From Ruminococcus sp. (GTDB lineage Bacteria; Bacillota; Clostridia; Oscillospirales; Ruminococcaceae), in contig NZ_JAEFAJ010000009.1 of NCBI RefSeq assembly GCF_016287535.1, positions 1 to 64,000 on the forward strand: DNA of 64,000 nucleotides. The letters run 5' to 3'. The notes beneath the pieces are model-generated. The model was not told where the DNA came from and did not search any database. It was given only the letters and a program-made list of their open reading frames with translations. The position numbers were made by a program, and so were the translations under genes. This document shows, one piece after another, positions 32,880 to 41,784 of the stretch; position 1 is the stretch's first letter; every line of letters begins with the position of its first letter.

Positions 32880-33263
32880 ATGGAAATATCAATACTCAAA
32901 AGCAAGATACACCGCGCTGTTATAACTCAGGCTGAACTGAATTACGTCGGCAGCGTCACTATAGACGAAGAGCTCATGGAAGCCGCAGGACTTTACGAAT
33001 ATGAACACGTACATATAGTCAATGTAAACAACGGCAGCCGTATAGAGACCTACGTTATAGCAGGCAGGCGCGGCAGCGGAGTTATATGCCTCAACGGAGC
33101 GGCGGCACGCTCCGGACAGAAGGGCGACCCGGTGATAATCATGTCCTACGCGGCGATTACACCGGCAGAAATAAAGGCTCACCGCCCGAAGGTAGTCTTT
33201 GTGGGCGAAAGAAACGAAATAATCAGAGTTGCCGATTATGAAAAGCATGGATTACTGATGTAA
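32880..33263 (+). CDS. panD: Aspartate 1-decarboxylase (pro-enzyme)
   Basis: A 127-residue pyruvoyl-dependent enzyme that supplies beta-alanine for PanC. Self-cleavage is expected between Gly24 and Ser25 (YVGSVTID), making the pyruvoyl group on the new chain. Other landmarks are [14 protein letters not shown] at the start, [30 protein letters not shown] and PKVVFV. No separate maturation factor is expected in Firmicutes. Last gene of panBCD, AGGAGG before the ATG. Confidence 0.96.
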   Translation: MEISILKSKIHRAVITQAELNYVGSVTIDEELMEAAGLYEYEHVHIVNVNNGSRIETYVIAGRRGSGVICLNGAAARSGQKGDPVIIMSYAAITPAEIKAHRPKVVFVGERNEIIRVADYEKHGLLM

Positions 33264-33274
33264 TGATACAGAAA

Positions 33275-33312
33275 AAGTCCGGGAGCGATAAAATGTCACC
33301 GCTTCCGGACTT
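33275..33312. terminator. Bidirectional terminator between panD and the DUF2520 gene
   Basis: A 13-base-pair stem (AAGTCCGGGAGCG/CGCTTCCGGACTT, one G-T pair) with a 12-base loop. Confidence 0.85.
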
Positions 33313-33316
33313 ACTG

Positions 33317-34162
33317 TTATTTCAAAAGCTTTTTCATTTCAGAATAATCATTTTCAGGGTGCTTATACTGAGCTATTTCGACCAGCTTCCTTGAAACCGC
33401 CCGGTACATTTCCCTGTCGGTATCATTATCCATGCACTGTATATGCCTTGCGACGGTCTCAATGTCGTTTCTTTCCACAGGGCCGGTCAGTGCCTCCTGC
33501 GGACCTACTGCCAGTATACGCCTGATATTGCTCATTATCAGCGGCTCAAAGGCTTTGAGTGCCTCAGTCTCTGAAAATCCGCATTTTTTCATGAGTGAAA
33601 GGCTCTTTGCCGCAAGAGCGCATACCAGATTGCTTGATATGGCACAGGCTGCGTGGTATTCGCTCTTCATACTGCCCGGAATAATCCTGATATCGTTTCC
33701 GAGCCTTCCGAAAAGCTTTTCCCAGTCGCCGAGATGCTCTTCGCTTCCCTCTATGCAGAAGAAAGCGCTCTGCAGCTCCTTGAAGGACTCATACTTGCTG
33801 CTTATGGGGAACAGGGGATGTATGGAATAGCCGCTTGCGCCGTATTCGCTGATATCAGGAAATGTCTCTTCCGCGGACATTGCTCCGCTGCAGTGACAGA
33901 TACATTTTCCCTCTATCCCCATTTCCTTTATGCTCTCATAGACCTCCGCCACAGAAGTGTCAGGCACCGTTATGAAGATAACGCCGCTGTCCCTGACTAT
34001 ATCTGCAAGCTCATAATATACCTCGCTGCCAGTGAATTTTGCAGCCTCGGCGGCAGACTGCACATGAAGGCTGTAATAACCGGACAGTGGTATCCCGTTT
34101 TCGGCAAAATATCTGCCGAGGGAAAAGCCGACCTTTCCCGCGCCGATAAATCCTATGTTCAT
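33317..34162 (-). CDS. Rossmann/DUF2520 dehydrogenase, candidate ketopantoate reductase (PanG-like)
   Basis: A 281-residue NAD(P)-binding protein. It begins MNIGFIGAGKVGFSLGRYF (GxGxxG nucleotide loop) with Rossmann strands through VIFITVPD and KCICHCSGAMS, then the DUF2520 helical domain (SIHPLFPI, AACAISSNLVCALAAKSLSLMKKCGFSE, LTGPVERND). DUF2520 proteins include PanG-type enzymes reported to reduce ketopantoate. It lies next to and convergent with panBCD, in which the usual panE is missing, so that role is a reasonable inference. An AGGAGG ribosome site precedes the ATG. Confidence 0.8.
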   Translation of the reverse strand: MNIGFIGAGKVGFSLGRYFAENGIPLSGYYSLHVQSAAEAAKFTGSEVYYELADIVRDSGVIFITVPDTSVAEVYESIKEMGIEGKCICHCSGAMSAEETFPDISEYGASGYSIHPLFPISSKYESFKELQSAFFCIEGSEEHLGDWEKLFGRLGNDIRIIPGSMKSEYHAACAISSNLVCALAAKSLSLMKKCGFSETEALKAFEPLIMSNIRRILAVGPQEALTGPVERNDIETVARHIQCMDNDTDREMYRAVSRKLVEIAQYKHPENDYSEMKKLLK

Positions 34163-34325
34163 TTTAATATCCTCCTGTAAGCTGATTCATAATTCCTAAA
34201 AATTATAGCACAACATTATTTATTATACAAGCAATTATATATGTTATATATCAAAAATCATACTATTTTCATAAAATGATACAGTCTTTCGTTTGCGCGG
34301 AAGATACGGCAGTATGTATTTATTC

Positions 34326-34354
34326 TTGAATTTGTCCGAAAAATATGCTATCAT
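34326..34354 (+). promoter_or_regulatory. Promoter of the ECF sigma operon
   Basis: TTGAAT, 17 bases, TATCAT, about 100 bases before the start. The A/T-rich 34163-34325 holds nothing else I can name. Confidence 0.6.
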
Positions 34355-34454
34355 AGTCACAGTTCCTATTTCACTTCCGAGTATATATAACAGAGCGTGA
34401 CAAATGCATTTGAATGCTTCGCAGCAGTGCTGCGCGGTATCATGGAGGAATAAA

Positions 34455-35021
34455 ATGACCGACCAGCAGGTAAGGGAGCTCCTGAAAAGCTCTCCGCAGA
34501 CAGCCCACAGGCTTGTTTTCAACGAATACTACAGCTATGTCTATACGATAGTCTTCAATCGCCTGAGAAGCTGCGCTTCAAGGGAGGATATCGACGAATG
34601 CGTCAGCGACGTTTTCTCGGATGTATTTATAAAATACAACTCGAACAGCGCATACAGCGGCGATATAAAGGGCTTTATAGCATTTATCGCCAAACGGCGC
34701 AGTATAGATATGTTCCGCAGGCTGTGCTCAAAGAAAGCCGATACTCTGTCTATCGACGGTGACGAGGCTATGCAGCTCTCCTCTGACGAAAGAGTTGACG
34801 AGCTTGCCGAAAGAGCGGAAACAGGTCATGCTCTCCTTGACGCGGTAAGGTCCCTCGGTGAACCCGACAGCACGATAATAATACAGAAATACTACTACGG
34901 AAGGAATTCCGCGGATATAGCCGGTATGGTGGGTATGAAGCCTGCCGCGGTGCGGAAAAGGACAAGCCGCGCAATGGACAAGCTGAAAAAGCTGCTCACG
35001 GATATCGGCGAAGGAAGGTGA
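34455..35021 (+). CDS. ECF-type RNA polymerase sigma factor
   Basis: A 188-residue sigma factor. Region 2: AHRLVFNEYYSYVYTIVFNRLRSCASREDIDECVSDVFSDVFIKY, then AFIAKRRSIDMFR. Region 4: DSTIIIQKYYYGRNSADIAGMVGMKPAAVRKRTSRAMDKLKKLL, ending in a helix-turn-helix. The ATG at 34455 follows GGAGG by 7 bases; the frame is open upstream to 34404 but without a good site. The next gene, 4 bases on, encodes a single-pass membrane protein, the usual position for its anti-sigma partner. Confidence 0.92.
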   Translation: MTDQQVRELLKSSPQTAHRLVFNEYYSYVYTIVFNRLRSCASREDIDECVSDVFSDVFIKYNSNSAYSGDIKGFIAFIAKRRSIDMFRRLCSKKADTLSIDGDEAMQLSSDERVDELAERAETGHALLDAVRSLGEPDSTIIIQKYYYGRNSADIAGMVGMKPAAVRKRTSRAMDKLKKLLTDIGEGR

Positions 35022-35025
35022 TGTC

Positions 35026-36525
35026 ATGAATTTAAAAAAAGAGTTCGATGTACTTGAAGATACCGGGCAGAGCGTAATTGACAGACTGGCTTCGGAATTT
35101 CCTCCCGCTGATGAAAGTGAAAAGGAGAGAATATTCAGTATGAGCGAAGGAAAGTTCAATAAGCATTTCAGCGAGCTCCCTGAGGATGGTGAGAATACCG
35201 TCAGTGGCGTTGAAGTATATAAAAGACCGGTATGGCAGAGGATAGTCAGCACAGCCGCCGCGGCAGTCCTGATAGCAGGCGGCATTACAGGCGGAGCCTT
35301 TGCAATGAAGCGTTTCAGGAGCGCAGCCAATGTTGCGTCAGACGCCGGAGCGGAGGACACAGCTCAGCAGGATCAGAAAAAGATCGCACCATTCGGCGAT
35401 TTTGCCGAGCTGGAATATCAGCTCTGCGATCTCAGTGATGAAGGCAGGCAGGATATAATCAACAGGATACAGAATGACACTTTGTCTCAGGTACTCATCG
35501 ACGAAACAGAAGAAATAAAGAGCTATTTCGGGCTTGTGGGCGGAAAGGAAATAAGCGCCGACAAGCGCGAAAAGCTTGCGGAGTTCTTCAATAATTATGA
35601 TTACAGCGATTCTCAGTTTGAGTTTAACGATGAAGACGGGACCCCCTATATCGGCTCAATAGCAACTGTAACATTTGAGCCGCAGGACAGTTTGTCAGCT
35701 GTTGACGATTCAAAAATTACTCCTGAATCCTTGTCAAAATACTCGTCATTCAAATTCTTTAACGAAGAAGAAAGTGACTGTAAATACTGCTTCTGCTGGC
35801 AGAGCGACGATGAGGTAAGGTATCTGGGCTTTTACACTCTGAAAGACGGAACAGGTATAATTAATTACACCCATTTCCATTACGCGGAAAAATACGGACA
35901 GCTCGTTATGACGGATGATAAAATATCAGTTGAGGGCTGGAAGGTAGACTATGACCTCTTCACATCAACTATTGAGGATATTCTTGCAGATGACACAGAA
36001 GAGACCGAGGAGACGACAGCTTATACTCCTGCATCGGACATAAGCTTTACCGACGAACGCTTCTTCACCGAGAATAACTGGGGATATTGTGTAGATGGAC
36101 AGAATCAGGATTATACACAAATGGATATAGCCGCGATCTGCACACGCCCTGACGGCAGCGAAGGCATGAGCAACATGGCGGAGATACTGTACAACAACAG
36201 TCTCTCAGATGAACAGGCTAAGGAAATAGCAGCTATCCTCAGTGAATGTGAATGGAGACGCTGCGAGGAATCAGACAAATATCCCATGGTACCGAATGAA
36301 AACAGTGTTCAGTTCACCGCTAAGACCACCGACAGTTATCTCTCTATGATAATTGCCTATAACGAGCAGCCGTTCGCAATGTTCAGCTCGGTAAGATTTA
36401 CCGAAAGTAACGGCAAATACTATGAGTCATACTCAGGAGTGCCTTATGCTTTCCTGGAAGAAAGCCTTATCTATTTTTGCAGCGATCCTGATATAGTACA
36501 GAAAATATCAGCTGTCCTTTCATAA
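35026..36525 (+). CDS. Single-pass membrane protein, probable anti-sigma factor with ectodomain
   Basis: A 499-residue protein. An acidic cytoplasmic part (residues 1-~68) precedes one membrane span at ~75-92 (VSTAAAAVLIAGGITGGAF), then a large outer region. Two similar outer modules are visible: about residues 180-235 (SADKREKLAEFFNNYDY...) and ~395-470 (SDEQAKEIAAILSECEW...VQFTAK). An acidic Thr/Glu linker (DDTEETEETTAYTP) separates them. Position after an ECF sigma gene suggests an anti-sigma role, although I do not see a named anti-sigma domain. The same module recurs in the next gene. Confidence 0.75.
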   Translation: MNLKKEFDVLEDTGQSVIDRLASEFPPADESEKERIFSMSEGKFNKHFSELPEDGENTVSGVEVYKRPVWQRIVSTAAAAVLIAGGITGGAFAMKRFRSAANVASDAGAEDTAQQDQKKIAPFGDFAELEYQLCDLSDEGRQDIINRIQNDTLSQVLIDETEEIKSYFGLVGGKEISADKREKLAEFFNNYDYSDSQFEFNDEDGTPYIGSIATVTFEPQDSLSAVDDSKITPESLSKYSSFKFFNEEESDCKYCFCWQSDDEVRYLGFYTLKDGTGIINYTHFHYAEKYGQLVMTDDKISVEGWKVDYDLFTSTIEDILADDTEETEETTAYTPASDISFTDERFFTENNWGYCVDGQNQDYTQMDIAAICTRPDGSEGMSNMAEILYNNSLSDEQAKEIAAILSECEWRRCEESDKYPMVPNENSVQFTAKTTDSYLSMIIAYNEQPFAMFSSVRFTESNGKYYESYSGVPYAFLEESLIYFCSDPDIVQKISAVLS

Positions 36526-36539
36526 TAATTAAACTTCTT

Positions 36540-36563
36540 GCCGCCTTTTTCACAAAAGGCGGC
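36540..36563 (+). terminator. Terminator after the ECF operon
   Basis: A 10-base-pair stem (GCCGCCTTTT/AAAAGGCGGC) followed by GTTCTTTG. Confidence 0.85.
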
Positions 36564-36586
36564 GTTCTTTGTTAACAAAATATACC

Positions 36587-36615
36587 TTGAATTTCAACAT
36601 AATATATGATATAAT
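36587..36615 (+). promoter_or_regulatory. Promoter of the lipoprotein gene
   Basis: TTGAAT, 17 bases, TATAAT. Confidence 0.8.
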
Positions 36616-36655
36616 TACTTTACAATAATACACTATGTTGGGATGGTGAAGTAAT

Positions 36656-37915
36656 ATGAAAAAAATTACTGCTTTGCTCCTTGCTGTTTTTACAGCAGTT
36701 TTCTGCTGCTCATCCTGCAGCGGATCATCAAATAACGGTACAGAAGGCACTACTGAACCAGCTGCCTCGGATACCGGAAATGAAGAGGTTACTTCCGAGG
36801 ATACTACCGCTGACGAGGAAACTACGGAAGAGCCTGAAGAAACTACAACTGCCGAAGCTACTACAACAGAAGCTTCCACAACAGAAACCGCAACGACTGA
36901 AGATACAACTGATGAAACTCGCGATAATGCAGCTCCCTTCGGAGATTTCTATGACGCCGGATATAACGGTGATTATTCCTATGGCGGCAGCGAAAGCGAA
37001 TTGCTCACATTCTCCGCAGGAAGTCAGAACTACAGCTTCAGCTACGGAAAGAATTACAGCGATGAAAAGCGTATCAGACTTGCTGAATTCTTCAACAGAT
37101 GCGAATGGAAGCCGAAAAACGTGTCCGGAGATGTTCCGCCATGGCTCGCAAACGATCAGTTTATCCAGTTCATGGCAAAGAAAGGCGATGAGATAGACTT
37201 CATCTCGCTTAGAAAGGATACATCGAGCCTCACTTATATCCACTCAGCATATGAGTACGAGCCGTCAGGCAGCTCGAACACGATCAAGCTCATATCTCCT
37301 GAAATAACAAACTATGCGATCGACTATAACTATATGGAGTCAAATATTTCCGATATCCTCGGTATGGGAATGGTCGTAAGCGAGGACGATTTCTCGATCC
37401 TTGATGATTCAGAGCTTTATTTCAATATGTCGCCGTATTATCATCCTGAAAACATGACGCTTTATCCGGAGGACGCAGGCGATTCCTTCGGCTCATTCGA
37501 GATACCGAACTATGGAGCGTTCAAGGTAGAAAAGAACACAGCAGGCGCTATAAATCTTCTGAATTCACGCAAATATACCAAGATAACGAATGAGAGCGAG
37601 ATACCCTCACAGAAGACAGGCGCAGATATTGCCAAGTGCTACAAGCTCGGCGGAAATCCAAAGATAACTGCAAAGAGCGACAGGACATATGACCATGTCA
37701 TCATTATGTGCAACAGCACAAGAGGCTACTATATCATAAATATCGTCAGCGGAAGCGATACAGTGGTTTCATGTGCGAAATACAGGTTCCGTACTGAGGG
37801 CGACAGAAAGATCTGTATCAATATGGACGAAGTAAAGAGCGGCCATAATATCGAATGGTTCAGATGTAGCGGCGACCTTGCAGGCGATATAAGGAACGCT
37901 GTAGAAAAGAAGTAA
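36656..37915 (+). CDS. Lipoprotein with the same outer module as the ECF partner
   Basis: A 419-residue lipoprotein. The signal (LLLAVFTAVFCCSSC) ends in a lipidated Cys around residue 20-21, then a Thr/Glu-rich linker to ~residue 85. The body starts NAAPFGDFYDAGY, matching APFGDFAELEY of the preceding membrane protein, and contains YSDEKRIRLAEFFNRCEW...QFIQFMAKK, the module seen there twice. The rest is beta-rich and unassigned. Lies 130 bases after the ECF operon with its own promoter, so it may be a regulon member. Function unknown. Confidence 0.8.
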   Translation: MKKITALLLAVFTAVFCCSSCSGSSNNGTEGTTEPAASDTGNEEVTSEDTTADEETTEEPEETTTAEATTTEASTTETATTEDTTDETRDNAAPFGDFYDAGYNGDYSYGGSESELLTFSAGSQNYSFSYGKNYSDEKRIRLAEFFNRCEWKPKNVSGDVPPWLANDQFIQFMAKKGDEIDFISLRKDTSSLTYIHSAYEYEPSGSSNTIKLISPEITNYAIDYNYMESNISDILGMGMVVSEDDFSILDDSELYFNMSPYYHPENMTLYPEDAGDSFGSFEIPNYGAFKVEKNTAGAINLLNSRKYTKITNESEIPSQKTGADIAKCYKLGGNPKITAKSDRTYDHVIIMCNSTRGYYIINIVSGSDTVVSCAKYRFRTEGDRKICINMDEVKSGHNIEWFRCSGDLAGDIRNAVEKK

Positions 37916-37925
37916 ATCAAAAGAC

Positions 37926-37954
37926 AAGCCGGTTTCCATTAAGGAAGCCGGCTT
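37926..37954 (+). terminator. Terminator after the lipoprotein gene
   Basis: A 12-base-pair stem (AAGCCGGTTTCC/GGAAGCCGGCTT, one G-T pair), ATTAA loop, followed by TTTTTG. Confidence 0.9.
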
Positions 37955-38004
37955 TTTGAATTGTGCGGCAAAATAAAAGCGAAAGACGGAACAGACCAAA
38001 AAAT

Positions 38005-38022
38005 CCGGGGCTTTCGCCCCGG
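38005..38022 (-). terminator. Terminator after the small membrane protein gene
   Basis: A CCGGGGC/GCCCCGG stem with a four-base loop, followed on the minus strand by ATTTTTT. Confidence 0.88.
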
Positions 38023-38048
38023 CACAGAACAGATATCAAGACCGCTTA

Positions 38049-38252
38049 CTACTGTCTGCTTGCACGTTCACGCTGCATCATGCGCTTCTGGCGCTCCTGC
38101 TCGGCAAGCTGCTTCTGACGTTCCTCTCCTCTTCTTATCTGCTCCTGATAATAAGTGGCGTCAGCCTGCTGTTTATGCCTGGTGGTAAAAAAGACTATTG
38201 CAGCAACTGCGACCAGCAAAACGACGCCCATGACAATAAAAACCGGGTCCAT
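38049..38252 (-). CDS. Small single-pass membrane protein (67 aa)
   Basis: A 67-residue protein with one N-terminal membrane span (MDPVFIVMGVVLLVAVAAIVFF) and a highly charged, Gln/Arg/Glu-rich tail (YYQEQIRRGEERQKQLAEQERQKRMMQ) that should form a cytoplasmic helix or coiled coil. I do not recognise a family. A strong AAGGAGGG ribosome site and a matching terminator support it as a real single-gene unit. 38253-38532 upstream is AT-rich without a gene. Confidence 0.75.
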   Translation of the reverse strand: MDPVFIVMGVVLLVAVAAIVFFTTRHKQQADATYYQEQIRRGEERQKQLAEQERQKRMMQRERASRQ

Positions 38253-38532
38253 AGAATTTCCCTCCTTTTTCTGAAATTTTCAACATAAATTCTACTCTAA
38301 TTTTATCACATCGGACGGAATGGTTCAATTTATTTTTATTACAAAATTTGAAACTGTTAATTGTGCATTTGTAATAAAGTTTTTATATTTTAATAAATAT
38401 TTGCCTAATATGATAAAATACAGGCAAGAATACAGAAAAATATATTAACATAAAATTGCAAATAAAATGCTCAAATGTGTTTTCCTCCCTTTCGGAAATC
38501 ATTCATCTTTATTGCATTCACATAAAATTAAC

Positions 38533-38561
38533 TGGACATTTATATAAATTTATGATATAAT
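38533..38561 (+). promoter_or_regulatory. Promoter of GGDEF gene copy 1
   Basis: TGGACA, 17 bases, TATAAT, within a stretch nearly repeated before copy 2. Confidence 0.85.
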
Positions 38562-38612
38562 ATAACAGGAGTAAAGGCGTGTTAAAAACTCGTCTATGGA
38601 AGGAGTCTTTTT

Positions 38613-40040
38613 ATGGATTTTCAAGCATTTGTAGATACATTCTCAAATATGACGTGTATAATCTCAATAGAAAAATTACCTAACGGTCATTACGGAAACA
38701 TCCGTCTTGTTGCGGGAAACAGAGCTTATGTTGCTTCTATTGAAGATACCAAGAATAACATGATCGCAAATCAGATGGTCAGCAATAAGTTCATTCCCGA
38801 CTCACCCTATGAAAACTATATCCCGAAAGATCTCAATTTTGAGGACAAATGCTACCGCTGTGCCGTCCTGAAAAAGCCTTCTCATGAGTATATCCATCCC
38901 GACAGATATTCATTCTGGCTGGATATGTATTTTATGCCCCTTGAATCTGATGAACCTAACAAGTTTTACTGCTCATATTCGCAGCAGGTAACCATAAAGG
39001 CTGATTCGGGAATGATGTCCAATCTTTCCGCAGAGACTTCTTCTGCTGTCCTTGAGACCTGTATCAAGCTCAGAGGAACAAAGAATTTCAAGAATACCAT
39101 GGAAGAGGTAATAGATGACATCCGTTCTATCTGCGGCGCAAAGCTCAGCTGTATACTGCTTACAGACGAGCAGGAGCGCAGATGCTCAGTGCTCTGTCAG
39201 TCTTCCGCTCCGGAGGTACACGTTATACCTATGGAAGATTATATCGAAAAATGCTTCGATAACTTCTATGATATAGTAGAAACCTGGAAGGGGACCATCG
39301 CGGGAAGTACCTGCCTCATCATCAAGGATAAGTATGATATGGGCGTACTGCAGGAGCGCAATCCTGTATGGTTCGAGTCGATGCAGGGAGCGGACATAGA
39401 CAGCCTCGTATTGTTCCCGCTGGAGTATAATGATATACTTCTCGGTTATATATGGGCAATAAACTTTGATGTCAACAATACCATGAAGATCAAGGAGATA
39501 CTTGAGATAACCTCCTTCTTCCTCGCTTCCGAGATATCGAACTATCAGCTCTTCAACAAGCTTGAGATAATGAGCTCGGTAGATCAGCTCACCGGCACCT
39601 ATAACCGTAACGCCATGAATAACCGTATCATACGCTTCGTTTCCGAGCAGGATCCCAAGCCGAACTGCTACAGTGTTGTATTTGCCGATCTCAACGGTCT
39701 GAAGCAGGCAAACGATAACAACGGACATATCGCAGGTGATACTCTGCTGAAAAACGCAGCTCTGAAGCTCATGGAGGTATTCCCTGAATGTGAGATATAC
39801 CGCGCAGGCGGAGACGAATTCATGATAATCGCTGTCGATATGCCTGAACAGCTCATCACAGACCGCGTGGAAAGGCTGAGAAAGGAATCGGAAGATCCGG
39901 ACAGTATCAGCTTCGCCCTCGGAACATTCTTCGATGACAAGGGAGAGGATATCCGTGTAGCAATGCGTACCGCAGATGAAAGAATGTATGCGGACAAGGA
40001 GCGTTACTATGCTAAATTCCCCGAACGCAAGCGCAAATAA
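38613..40040 (+). CDS. GGDEF diguanylate cyclase, tandem copy 1
   Basis: A 475-residue soluble protein. The first ~135 residues form a PAS-like sensor (TCIISIEKLPNGHYGNIRLVAGNRAYVASIED). Residues ~150-310 look like a GAF domain (VLETCIKLRG...LSCILLTDEQERRCSVL). The C-terminal GGDEF has SSVDQLTGTYNRNAMNNR, FADLNGLKQANDNNGH and an intact GGDEF at residues 399-403, so cyclic-di-GMP synthesis is expected. The signal sensed is unknown. It is followed by a close paralogue of the same architecture. Confidence 0.92.
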   Translation: MDFQAFVDTFSNMTCIISIEKLPNGHYGNIRLVAGNRAYVASIEDTKNNMIANQMVSNKFIPDSPYENYIPKDLNFEDKCYRCAVLKKPSHEYIHPDRYSFWLDMYFMPLESDEPNKFYCSYSQQVTIKADSGMMSNLSAETSSAVLETCIKLRGTKNFKNTMEEVIDDIRSICGAKLSCILLTDEQERRCSVLCQSSAPEVHVIPMEDYIEKCFDNFYDIVETWKGTIAGSTCLIIKDKYDMGVLQERNPVWFESMQGADIDSLVLFPLEYNDILLGYIWAINFDVNNTMKIKEILEITSFFLASEISNYQLFNKLEIMSSVDQLTGTYNRNAMNNRIIRFVSEQDPKPNCYSVVFADLNGLKQANDNNGHIAGDTLLKNAALKLMEVFPECEIYRAGGDEFMIIAVDMPEQLITDRVERLRKESEDPDSISFALGTFFDDKGEDIRVAMRTADERMYADKERYYAKFPERKRK

Positions 40041-40056
40041 ATAAAATATATTATTT

Positions 40057-40082
40057 AAGCTCCCTCACAGACGAGGGAGCTT
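40057..40082 (+). terminator. Terminator after GGDEF copy 1
   Basis: A 10-base-pair stem (AAGCTCCCTC/GAGGGAGCTT) with a 6-base loop. Confidence 0.85.
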
Positions 40083-40107
40083 CTTGCATTATTAACATAA
40101 AATTCAC

Positions 40108-40136
40108 TGGACATCGCAAAAATTATATGATATAAT
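40108..40136 (+). promoter_or_regulatory. Promoter of GGDEF gene copy 2
   Basis: TGGACA, 17 bases, TATAAT. The surrounding ACATAAAATTcACTGGACAT and TATGATATAATATAA match the copy 1 promoter region, so it was duplicated with the gene. Confidence 0.85.
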
Positions 40137-40226
40137 ATAAATGCAGAAATAATATGCCATATTTCAGTATGTGCCGTTCCGGTACATCTCTTCTGCGTTA
40201 ATTCACTATGGCTGAAAGGAGTTGCC

Positions 40227-41642
40227 ATGAACTATCAGGATTTTGTAAACGGCTTTGAACTTACCACTTGCATTATCTCCGTAGAAAAGTTCCCTAACGG
40301 CGGTTATGGAAATATACGTATCGTTGCAGGTAACAAGCCATATATCGACTCTATAGAGAATCCCTTCAACGGCGCTTCTGCTCATATGCTCAACAATAAA
40401 TTTGTTCCGAATTCTCCTTATGAAAAGTATATCCCAAAGGATCTGAATTTTGAGCAGACCTGCTACCGCTGCGCTTTTGAAAAAAAGCCTATTCATACCT
40501 ACCTCAGACCGGAACGCTTTGCCTGCTGGCTCAATCAGTACATCATGCCGGTGGAGTCAGACGATCCCAATATAGGCTACTGTTCATATACTCTGGATAT
40601 AACTATGGAAGCGGACACCGAGATAATGACACACGTTTCCGCGTCAACTGCTTCAAGCGTACTTGAGACCTGTATAAAGCTCCGCGGAAGCAATGATTTT
40701 AAACAGGCTATAAATGACGTTATTAAAGATATCTGCAAGCTCAGCGGCGCTCAGAAATGTGCATTGCTGCTCACCGATTTCAAGGAAGGCACCTGTTCGG
40801 TGCTTGCGGAATCCACTCCTGACGACGCAAGAAACTCTATAGACAATTATGAATCGGACAAATCTTTCTTTGAAGTAGTAAAAACATGGAACGATACTAT
40901 CGCCGGCAGCAACTGTCTTATTCTTCAGGACAGTCAGGATATGGATATACTCAAATCACGCAATCCGCTGTGGCATCAGTCGCTCGCAGACGCAGACGTT
41001 ACAAGTCTCGTGCTTTTCCCGCTGAATTATAACGGCGAAACACTCGGATATATCTGGGCGATCAATTTCGACGAGTCAAAAGCCTCAAAAATAAAGGAAA
41101 CTCTTGAACTCACCACATATTTCATCGCGTCTGAGATAGCCAACTATCAGCTCCTGAAACGTCTGGAGATAATGAGCTCCATAGACCTGCTGACAGGTAT
41201 ATATAACCGTAACGCTATGAACAACAGGGTAGACAGGTATATTGCAGGTACAGACCCTATGCCGAGGTCATACAGTGTTGTTTTCGCCGACCTGAACGGT
41301 CTGAAGATAATGAACGATACGGAAGGTCACGGAGCAGGCGACAGGCTCCTGAAAAATGCGGCTTCAAAGCTCAGTGAGATGTTCTACGACAGTGATATCT
41401 ACCGTGCAGGCGGCGACGAATTCATGATTATCGCCGTTAATGTACCGGAGGACGTCATAGAGGAACGTATTGAAAAGCTCAGAAAGGATTCGGAAGATCC
41501 TGACAATATCAGCTTTGCCATAGGCGGCTATTATGATGACAAGGGCGGCGATATACGTTTTGCGATGCGTACTGCCGATGAAAGAATGTACGCCGACAAG
41601 GACCGCTATTACAGTAAATTCCCGGAGCGTAAACGCAAGTGA
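40227..41642 (+). CDS. GGDEF diguanylate cyclase, tandem copy 2
   Basis: A 471-residue paralogue of the preceding gene with the same PAS-like, GAF-like and GGDEF order. It begins NGFELTTCIISVEKFPNGGYGNIRIVAGNKPYIDSIE; the GGDEF half has SSIDLLTGIYNRNAMNNR, FADLNGLKIMNDTEGH and YRAGGDEFMIIAV. Both proteins end in the same KFPERKRK tail. The GGDEF half is better conserved between copies than the sensor half, which suggests different input signals with the same output. A hairpin terminator follows. Confidence 0.92.
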   Translation: MNYQDFVNGFELTTCIISVEKFPNGGYGNIRIVAGNKPYIDSIENPFNGASAHMLNNKFVPNSPYEKYIPKDLNFEQTCYRCAFEKKPIHTYLRPERFACWLNQYIMPVESDDPNIGYCSYTLDITMEADTEIMTHVSASTASSVLETCIKLRGSNDFKQAINDVIKDICKLSGAQKCALLLTDFKEGTCSVLAESTPDDARNSIDNYESDKSFFEVVKTWNDTIAGSNCLILQDSQDMDILKSRNPLWHQSLADADVTSLVLFPLNYNGETLGYIWAINFDESKASKIKETLELTTYFIASEIANYQLLKRLEIMSSIDLLTGIYNRNAMNNRVDRYIAGTDPMPRSYSVVFADLNGLKIMNDTEGHGAGDRLLKNAASKLSEMFYDSDIYRAGGDEFMIIAVNVPEDVIEERIEKLRKDSEDPDNISFAIGGYYDDKGGDIRFAMRTADERMYADKDRYYSKFPERKRK

Positions 41643-41728
41643 CGTTCAGCCACCTTCGCAAAGTCAGCTTTTTATGTATCGTATAATAAAAGAGCCGGTG
41701 TACATGACGGATATCCATACAGAAGTTT

Positions 41729-41760
41729 TGCCCCGAAGCGTTTTAATGCACTTCGGGGCA
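41729..41760. terminator. Terminator between GGDEF copy 2 and the GNAT gene
   Basis: A 10-base-pair stem (TGCCCCGAAG/CTTCGGGGCA) with a 12-base loop. Confidence 0.8.
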
Positions 41761-41784
41761 TCGTATTTTTCCTGTTCAGTTAAA

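Noticed and set aside
36656-37196. Frameshifted Gln/Leu-rich ORF within the lipoprotein gene
   Set aside because: A shadow of the Thr/Glu-coding repeats in the neighbouring frame.
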